From contig NZ_BMPI01000002.1 in assembly GCF_014647515.1 (NCBI RefSeq), positions 270,691 to 334,690 on the forward strand: a DNA stretch of 64,000 nucleotides, given 5' to 3'. Origin of the DNA: Dactylosporangium sucinum. Its GTDB lineage: Bacteria > Actinomycetota > Actinomycetes > Mycobacteriales > Micromonosporaceae. Both the position numbers and the translations under genes were made by a program. Numbering within the stretch: position 1 is the stretch's first letter; every line of letters begins with the position of its first letter. Of the stretch, positions 59,096-64,000 are shown one piece after another. The notes under the pieces are model-generated. The model made no database searches, had not been told where the DNA came from, and saw only the letters and a program-made list of their open reading frames with translations.

Positions 59096-59175
59096 CCTCC
59101 GCTTCGCTCCGGTCGCCCGAGCTCCTCGCTGAGCCCCTGGTGACCGGCCCCTCCGCTGCGCTCCGGACCGCTCAC
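59096..59175 (-). repeat. Intercistronic linker repeat, copy 5
   Basis: Read on the minus strand it begins GTGAGCGG and pairs with CCGGTCAC (one mismatch). CAGGGGCTCAGCGAG and CCGGAGCGAAGCGGAGG follow. The TGA in GTGAGCGG is the tlyA stop codon (59172-59174), and the terminal GGAGG is the NAD kinase ribosome site, four bases from its ATG. Confidence 0.85.
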
Positions 59176-59963
59176 GCACCCTCCACACAGGAAGCCACCG
59201 CCGCCGGGTCCACGGGCGGCGCGTCCCGCCGCAGCCACAGGAAGAACTCGACGTTGCCCGACGGCCCGGGCAGCGGGCTCACCGTCACCCCGGCCACGCC
59301 CAGCCCCAGCCCGGCGGCGGCCGCGGCCACGTCCAGCACGGCCTCGGTGCGCAGCTCGGGCGAGCGGACCACGCCGCCGTCGCCGACGCGCTCCTTGCCG
59401 ACCTCGAACTGCGGCTTCACCATCGGCACCAGGTCGCCGTCCGGCGCGGTGCACGCGGCGAGCGCCGGCAGCACCAGCCGCAGCGAGATGAACGACAGGT
59501 CGGCGACGGTGAGCTCGCAGGGCCCGCCGATCGCGTCCGGGGTGAGCGTGCGCACGTTGGTGCGCTCGATGTTGGTCACGCGCGGATCGGTGCGCAGCGA
59601 CCAGGCGATCTGGCCGTAGCCGACGTCCACCGCGACGACGGAGCCCGCGCCCCGGCGCAGCAGCACGTCGGTGAACCCGCCGGTCGAGGCGCCCGCGTCG
59701 AGGCAGCGGCGCCCCCGCACCGGCAGCTTCTCGAACGCGTCGAGCGCCCCGGCGAGCTTGTGGCCGCCCCGCGACACGTACTCGTCGCCGGCGACCTCCA
59801 CCACCCGCACCGGGTCGGCCGGGTCGACCTGTGCGGCGGCCTTGGCCGCCACGTTGCCACGCACCTCGACCCGCCCCTCGGCGATCAGCGCGGCCGCCTG
59901 CTCGCGCGAGCGGGCCAGCCCGCGGCGCACCAGCTCCGCGTCGAGTCGGGTCCGGCGCGCCAT
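59172..59963 (-). CDS. tlyA: 16S/23S rRNA (cytidine-2'-O)-methyltransferase TlyA
   Basis: The 263-residue product has an N-terminal S4 domain (RRTRLDAELVRRGLARSREQAAALIAEGRVEVRGNVAAK) and an FtsJ-like Rossmann methyltransferase with SAM motif RRCLDAGASTGGFTDVLLRRGAGSVVAVDVG and catalytic residues in ADLSFISL and PMVKPQFEVG. It 2'-O-methylates rRNA cytidines at sites tied to capreomycin sensitivity. Its stop lies in the linker repeat that leads to nadK. Confidence 0.96.
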   Translation of the reverse strand: MARRTRLDAELVRRGLARSREQAAALIAEGRVEVRGNVAAKAAAQVDPADPVRVVEVAGDEYVSRGGHKLAGALDAFEKLPVRGRRCLDAGASTGGFTDVLLRRGAGSVVAVDVGYGQIAWSLRTDPRVTNIERTNVRTLTPDAIGGPCELTVADLSFISLRLVLPALAACTAPDGDLVPMVKPQFEVGKERVGDGGVVRSPELRTEAVLDVAAAAAGLGLGVAGVTVSPLPGPSGNVEFFLWLRRDAPPVDPAAVASCVEGA

Positions 59964-59979
59964 CCTGCCTGCAGCTCCC

Positions 59980-60177
59980 TCAGCGTTCCTCGATCGTGCC
60001 CAGCGTCTCCTGGAGCGTGCGGTGAGCGTCGGCGTAGACGGACACCTGCTGCTTCAGCGGAAGCGACGCTACCTCGCGCAACGACTCGACCGCCGCCTCG
60101 ACCCGCCCCAAACTGGCCGCGCCGGGCGGACCCGGCACCGGACCGGGGACGGGCGGCCCGGGAACCGGGGCGGTCAC
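59980..60177 (-). CDS. Small conserved hypothetical protein
   Basis: The 65-residue product has a Pro/Gly-rich N-terminus (TAPVPGPPVPGPVPGPPG) and an amphipathic helix (LGRVEAAVESLREVASLPLKQQVSVYADAHRTLQETLGTIEE). It overlaps the upstream phasin-like gene by four bases and ends 16 bases before tlyA, which supports co-expression. Small proteins of this helix type precede tlyA in many actinobacteria. Its function is unknown. Confidence 0.82.
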   Translation of the reverse strand: MTAPVPGPPVPGPVPGPPGAASLGRVEAAVESLREVASLPLKQQVSVYADAHRTLQETLGTIEER

Positions 60178-60839
60178 GACGCCGTCTTCCGCGCGCGGGT
60201 GGTCTTCTTCACCGGCAGCTTGTCAGAGGCGGGCCCGGCCTCGGACGCCTCGGCGATCTGGTTGATGGCGGCCTTCGCGGCGACCTTCTTCGCGGGCGCG
60301 CTCTTCTTCACCGGGACGCGCTTCGCGGGCGGCGGCGTGACCGGCGCCACAGCCTTCTTCGCCGTGGTCCGCTTCGCGACCGCCTCGGCCCCGACCGGCT
60401 CCGCGGCCGTCTTCTTCGCCACCGTCCGCTTCGCGGGAGCCTTGGCGGGAGCCTTCGCGGGAGCCTTCGCGGGAGCCGCCTTGACCGCCTCGGCTCCGAC
60501 CGGCTCGGCGGGCGCCGCCGGCACCGCCGGAGCGGCCGTGGCCGCCTTGAGCTGCGCCTCCAGCTCGTGCACCCGGGTCGTGAGCGCCGAGACCTCGTCG
60601 GCGGTGGCCAGGCCGACCGCCCCGAGCGCCCGGTCCAGCTCGTACCGGACCAGCTTCGTCACCGCCTCACGGTTCGCCGAGCCGGCCTTCAGCAGGTCCT
60701 CGGCCATCGCCTGGAGCTGCTCCGCCGTCGCCCCGCTCTTGCCGACGAGGCGCCGCACCGTCTTGGTGGCCTTCTTCGTCGTCGCCTCGGTCATGCCGTA
60801 GGCCAGTTCCAGGTACGCCCGCCATGCTTCCTGCGCCAT
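60174..60839 (-). CDS. Phasin-like protein with histone H1-like Ala/Lys/Pro-rich tail
   Basis: The 221-residue product starts at ATG 60839 after TTGGAGGAGAG. Residues about 1-95 are helical (AYLELAYGMTEATTKKATKTVRRLVGKSGATAEQLQAMAEDLLKAGSANREAVTKLVRYELDRAL), ending in a coiled coil (EVSALTTRVHELEAQLKAA). This resembles PHA-granule phasin/PhaF-like proteins. The C-terminal about 110 residues repeat AKAPAKAPAKAPAKRTVAKKT, a histone-H1-like DNA-binding tail. A role in linking granules or membranes to the nucleoid is inferred from PhaF-type architecture. Confidence 0.88.
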   Translation of the reverse strand: MAQEAWRAYLELAYGMTEATTKKATKTVRRLVGKSGATAEQLQAMAEDLLKAGSANREAVTKLVRYELDRALGAVGLATADEVSALTTRVHELEAQLKAATAAPAVPAAPAEPVGAEAVKAAPAKAPAKAPAKAPAKRTVAKKTAAEPVGAEAVAKRTTAKKAVAPVTPPPAKRVPVKKSAPAKKVAAKAAINQIAEASEAGPASDKLPVKKTTRARKTAS

Positions 60840-60958
60840 ATTGCGTCTCTCCTCCAAGTGGTGTACCGCCTTCACGCTACCGGGCGGTTCGGGGCGGCGT
60901 ACGGTACCGTCGGTTTCCACGTGTCACAGCGTCCGTAGTGGACGGAACGGGGGATCGG

Positions 60959-61297
60959 ATGGCCACGGTCGACGAGTGCCGCGAGGCGCTGCAGAAGCTC
61001 GCGGCAAAGCTCGCGGCCAACGCCGCCGAGGCGCGCGAGAAGCTCGACTTCGACCGGTCGCTCGCCTGCCGCGTCACCGACCTCGACATCGCCTTCCACG
61101 GCCAGCTGCAGGGCGGCCAGATCAGCGGCCTCACCGACGGCGACGACCCCCGCGCGAAGATCAAGCTCACCGCGTCGAGCGACGACCTGGTCGCCCTCGT
61201 CAACGGCGAGCTCAACGTCATGTCGGCCTGGACGAGCGGCCGCATCAAGATCGACGCGGGCGTCTTCGACCTGCTGAAGCTCCGCAAGCTCCTCTAG
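60959..61297 (+). CDS. SCP2 sterol-carrier domain protein
   Basis: The 112-residue product starts at ATG 60959. It is a single SCP2-like fold: VDECREALQKLAAKLAANAAEAREKLDFDRSLACRVTDLDIAFHGQL with the closing LVALVNGELNVMSAWTSGRIKIDAGVFDLLKLRKLL. SCP2 domains bind lipids or acyl chains. It is divergent from the phasin-like gene, with an ACGGTACCGT palindrome in the 119-bp gap. It corresponds to a conserved small gene of this actinobacterial locus. Confidence 0.92.
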   Translation: MATVDECREALQKLAAKLAANAAEAREKLDFDRSLACRVTDLDIAFHGQLQGGQISGLTDGDDPRAKIKLTASSDDLVALVNGELNVMSAWTSGRIKIDAGVFDLLKLRKLL

Positions 61298-61332
61298 CCC
61301 GGCGCTCCGAGCCGCTGCACCGGAGCCTCGCC

Positions 61333-61361
61333 CCCAGCCGCCTTTCCGGGCGGCCGCTGGG
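61333..61361. terminator. Hairpin between convergent SCP2 and HAD genes
   Basis: CCCAGCCGCC pairs with GGGCGGCCGCTGGG across a short TTTCC loop with a small bulge. It sits in the 92-bp gap between the two convergent stops and can serve both. Confidence 0.5.
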
Positions 61362-61389
61362 CCTCTCCGCCGGGTGCCTGCCGGCCCTT

Positions 61390-62388
61390 CTACGCGAGCT
61401 TCAGGCGACGCAGGGCGGCCTTGGCGGCCTCCCCGGATCCGACGACGGGCCGCACGGCACCGGCGGCCCAGGCGACCGCACAGAGCGCGGTGAGCGCGTC
61501 CACGGCCCGCCCGTCGCCCGAGAGCTCCCAGGCCCCGTCGAGCTCCTTGACGGTCCATTCCCCCGGGTGTGCCGCATGTGCCGGCTCAAACAGCCCACCG
61601 AGGTCCTCGGCGACGAACGTCGGCCGCCGCTCGACCGGGGCGGCGAGCAGCTCGGCGGCGTCGGAGACCCCGGTCAGCACGAGCAGGCTGTCCATCCCGG
61701 CCCGGTACGCGCCCTCGATGTCGGTGTCCAGCCGGTCCCCGACCACGATCGGCCGGCTGGCGCCGCGCTCGCGGGCGGCCTCCAGGAACAACCCCGGGTC
61801 GGGCTTCCCGACGATCATGTCCGGCTGCCGGCCGAGCGCCGTCGCCAGCGCGACCACGAGCGACCCGTTGCCGGGCAGCGGCCCCCGTGGCGACGGCAGC
61901 GTCTTGTCGGCGTTGGTGGCGATCCAGTCGGCGCCGCCGCGGATCGCCACGGAGGCGTCGCCGAGGTCGCGCATCCGCACGTCCGGCCCGTACCCCTGCA
62001 CCACGACCCGCGCCTCCCCGGCCTCGGTGACGGGCGTGAGCCCGGCCCCGACCACCTCGTCGCGCAGCGCCGGGGCGCCGAGCACGAGCACCGGCGTCCC
62101 GGCCGGGTACCGCTCGGCGAGCAGCAGCGCCGTCGCGTGCGCCGACGTCACCACCTCGCCGGTCTCGGCCGGGATCCCGATCCGGGTCAGCAGCGCGGCG
62201 ACGTCCTGCGGCAGCCGCGAGGCGTTGTTCGTCGCGTACGCGCTGGGGATCCCCCGCTCGCGCAGCCGCGCAGACGCCTCGGCCGCGCCGGGGATGACCT
62301 GGTCGACCAGGTACAGGACGCCGTCGAGGTCGAAGATGACGAGGTCGTAGTGCCCGACCAGGTCCCCCTCGCCCGCCTGCCCGTCAGC
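61390..62388 (-). CDS. HAD-superfamily phosphatase (NagD/Gph-like)
   Basis: The 332-residue product has HAD motif I YDLVIFDLDGVLYLVD, the NagD-type cap with AYATNNASRLPQDVA, motif III region MIVGKPDPGLFLEAA and motif IV VVGDRLDTDIEGAYRAGMDSLLVLTGVS. It probably dephosphorylates a sugar or nucleotide phosphate. GTG 62388 overlaps the stop of the upstream TPR gene (GTGGCTGA), and GAGGAG precedes it. It corresponds to Rv1692 in the M. tuberculosis order. Confidence 0.94.
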   Translation of the reverse strand, partial: ADGQAGEGDLVGHYDLVIFDLDGVLYLVDQVIPGAAEASARLRERGIPSAYATNNASRLPQDVAALLTRIGIPAETGEVVTSAHATALLLAERYPAGTPVLVLGAPALRDEVVGAGLTPVTEAGEARVVVQGYGPDVRMRDLGDASVAIRGGADWIATNADKTLPSPRGPLPGNGSLVVALATALGRQPDMIVGKPDPGLFLEAARERGASRPIVVGDRLDTDIEGAYRAGMDSLLVLTGVSDAAELLAAPVERRPTFVAEDLGGLFEPAHAAHPGEWTVKELDGAWELSGDGRAVDALTALCAVAWAAGAVRPVVGSGEAAKAALRRLKLA

Positions 62389-64000
62389 CACGCGGCCCGC
62401 GCTCCTCACGCTCGTCGTCCTTGCTCACCGACCCGGCGCCGCTGCCGTCGTCCTTGCTGTCGTCCCTGCTGTCGTCCTTGCCACTGTCCTTGCCGCCGTG
62501 CTGGTCGGCGTCGTCACCGTGGTCGCCGTCGAGCTCGTCGTCCGGCTCGGCCGCGTCGCCGTCCTTCTCGTCCTCGTCGTCCGCGTCCTCGCCGAGGTGC
62601 TCGTCCTCGTCGTCGGCGTCCCCGTCCCGCTCGTCGTCGAAGTCGTCACCCTCGGCGTCGTCTTGGTCGTCTTCGTCGTCGTCGAGGTCGTCCTCGTCGT
62701 CGTAATCGTCGTCCTCATCGTCGTCGAGGTCGTCGTCTTCGTCGTCGAGGTCGTCTTCGTCCTCGTCGTCGTAGTCGTCCTCGTCGTCGTAATCGTCCGC
62801 GTCCTCGTCGTCGTCCTCGTCGTCCGCGTAGTCGTCCTCGTCGCGGTCGTCGTCCTCGTCGTCGAGGTCCTCGTCGCCTTCGTCGTCGTCCTCGCCGGCG
62901 GCGGCACGGCCCCGGAACTCGTCCTCGACGTCCTCGTCCGACTCGTCGTCGGTGTCGCCGTCGAGCACGATCCCGTCGAGCTCGAGCAGCCGCTCGGCCG
63001 CGTCGGTCCGCAGCTCCTCGTCGAGGTCGGCGGCCCGCGCGAACCACTCGCGCGCCTCTTCCCGCCGCCCGGCCCGCAGCAGCGCATCGGCGTACGCGTA
63101 CCGCAGCCGCGCCGCCCACGGCGCGTCCGGCGCCGACGTCAGCTCGCGCACCTGCAGCATCGCCACGGCGGCGTCGTTCTGCCCGAGGTCCCCACGGGCC
63201 CCGGCCGCCACGATGAGCAGCTCGACGATCTCCTCGGCGGACAGCTTCTCGCGGTCCGCCTCCCGGAACATGTCGATCGCCTTCTCCGGCCGCCCGAGCG
63301 CCCGCTCACAGTCGGCGATGATCGCGATGTGCGTCTCACGCCCGGTCATCCGCCGGTACGTGCGCAACTCCCCGAGCGCCGTCTGCCACTCCCCGGCGTG
63401 GTACGCGGCCAGCCCGGCCGCCTCCCGCACCACCGCCACCCGCGAGGCCTTCCGCCGCGCCACGAGCGCGTGGGCGAGCGCCAGCTCCGGGTCGGAGTCG
63501 AGCAGCTGCCCGGCGGCCACGAGCCGTCGCGCCACCTCCTCGGCGACCGGCCGGGCGAGCGAGCTCAGCTCCGCCCGCACCTCGCGGTCCAGCTCCGCCG
63601 GCGAGATTCCCTCGTCCAGCACCGGGTCGGACACCCGGCTCACGGCACCCTCGACGTCCTCGCCCCCGGCGAACCCGGGGTCACTCAGCCGCGGCCGGTA
63701 CCCACCGGCGTCCGTCCGCCGCAGCCCGTCACCCGGGTGACCACCCGAGTCCCGGTCGCGGAACCGGTCGGACTGCCCGTCGCGCGGCCGCTCCCGGTCG
63801 CGGAACCGGTCCTGGCGGTCCCCGCCCCGGTACCCACCGGGGCGCTCCCCACGGAGCCCGCCGGCGCGGCCGCCGTCCCGGTCCCGGAAGCCTCCTGGAC
63901 GGTCCCCACGGGGCGCACCGTCGCGGTCCCGGAACCCGCCGGACGGCCGGTCGCCGCGCGGCCCGCCGTCCCGGTCACCCCGGTACCCGCCGGACGGACG
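62384..64000 (-). CDS. TPR protein with RGG/RD-rich N-terminal and poly-Asp/Glu C-terminal regions (5' end cut)
   Basis: The frame is open from the window edge (codon 1 at 64000) to TGA 62384, giving 538 residues, N-terminus missing. The first about 120 residues are Arg/Gly/Asp-rich repeats (GGYRGDRDGGPRGDR, GGFRDRDGAPRGDR). Residues about 120-330 are TPR-like helices (LDREVRAELSSLARPVAEEVARRLVAAGQLL; WARLRYAYADALLRAGRREEAREWFARAADLDEELR). The last about 180 residues are largely Asp/Glu. A GTG at 63643 could give a shorter protein, but the continuous coding frame upstream argues against it. Molecular function unknown. Confidence 0.85.
   Translation of the reverse strand, partial: RPSGGYRGDRDGGPRGDRPSGGFRDRDGAPRGDRPGGFRDRDGGRAGGLRGERPGGYRGGDRQDRFRDRERPRDGQSDRFRDRDSGGHPGDGLRRTDAGGYRPRLSDPGFAGGEDVEGAVSRVSDPVLDEGISPAELDREVRAELSSLARPVAEEVARRLVAAGQLLDSDPELALAHALVARRKASRVAVVREAAGLAAYHAGEWQTALGELRTYRRMTGRETHIAIIADCERALGRPEKAIDMFREADREKLSAEEIVELLIVAAGARGDLGQNDAAVAMLQVRELTSAPDAPWAARLRYAYADALLRAGRREEAREWFARAADLDEELRTDAAERLLELDGIVLDGDTDDESDEDVEDEFRGRAAAGEDDDEGDEDLDDEDDDRDEDDYADDEDDDEDADDYDDEDDYDDEDEDDLDDEDDDLDDDEDDDYDDEDDLDDDEDDQDDAEGDDFDDERDGDADDEDEHLGEDADDEDEKDGDAAEPDDELDGDHGDDADQHGGKDSGKDDSRDDSKDDGSGAGSVSKDDEREERGPRG

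Noticed and set aside
59092..59454. Upstream extension of NAD kinase
   Set aside because: It runs through linker repeat copy 5 and into tlyA in another frame; the ATG at 59091 has a good ribosome site and typical family length.
62421..63119. Plus-strand and alternative minus-strand ORFs rich in Ser or Thr/Arg over the acidic tail
   Set aside because: They are frame shadows of the GAC/GAG-rich coding sequence of the TPR protein.

Overview
The window is very GC-rich DNA (third codon positions almost always G or C, many GTG starts) from an actinomycete. The family is probably Micromonosporaceae or a close relative: this is inferred from the operon content, GTG/ATGA-coupled genes, an alanine dehydrogenase between xerD and parA, and two palindromic interspersed repeat families. 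Both ends cut a gene.

Backbone. The minus strand carries a housekeeping block whose order matches the Mycobacterium tuberculosis tlyA-ppnK-recN-steA-mctB-pyrG-nudix-xerD-parA-scpA-scpB-rluB-cmk-der region. From right to left it reads: TPR protein (64.0-62.4 kb), HAD phosphatase, phasin-like protein, tlyA, NAD kinase, recN, DedA, steA, mctB, then a four-gene envelope-glycan block (MraY-like, MurJ-like, GT4, membrane phosphatase-like), pyrG, nudix, thioesterase, ald, xerD, parA, scpA, scpB, rluB, cmk and der (20.7 kb). Modules, mostly on the plus strand, interrupt it: 39.1-44.1 kb (lectin, AraC, ArfB, lipoprotein and others), 31.6-36.9 kb (Ser/Thr kinase, sigma/anti-sigma pair, FAD oxidoreductase) and 22.9-26.9 kb (MarR with FMN reductase, WYL regulator, ABC exporter).

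Left part. 1-7.7 kb is a catabolic accessory region: a thiamine-diphosphate enzyme, a cyclase-type hydrolase and TetR; a secreted S15-type hydrolase; an HMG-CoA-lyase-type enzyme, GntR, a family III CoA-transferase and a cysteine hydrolase. 7.7-12 kb holds an S37 peptidase, a small kinase, a GlsB-type membrane protein and an ArsR-like regulator with an MFS exporter. 12-17.1 kb is an HtrA-like protease plus a MoxR-DUF58-VWA-VWA operon. It is followed by hsp20 under a HAIR (HspR) operator, a YjbR-like protein and a Rieske/metallo-beta-lactamase protein.

Most striking observation. Five copies of a linker repeat sit only in intercistronic gaps between co-directional genes. Its left hairpin arm usually contains the stop codon of the upstream gene, its right end supplies the GGAGG ribosome binding site of the downstream gene, and the hairpin arms change in a compensatory way between copies. 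A second family is an 80-bp near-perfect palindrome present twice. Other points of interest are a polyampholyte TPR protein, a ScpB with a roughly 300-residue repetitive N-terminal extension, a histidine-kinase dimerisation domain that has lost its histidine, and several perfect operator palindromes between divergent genes.
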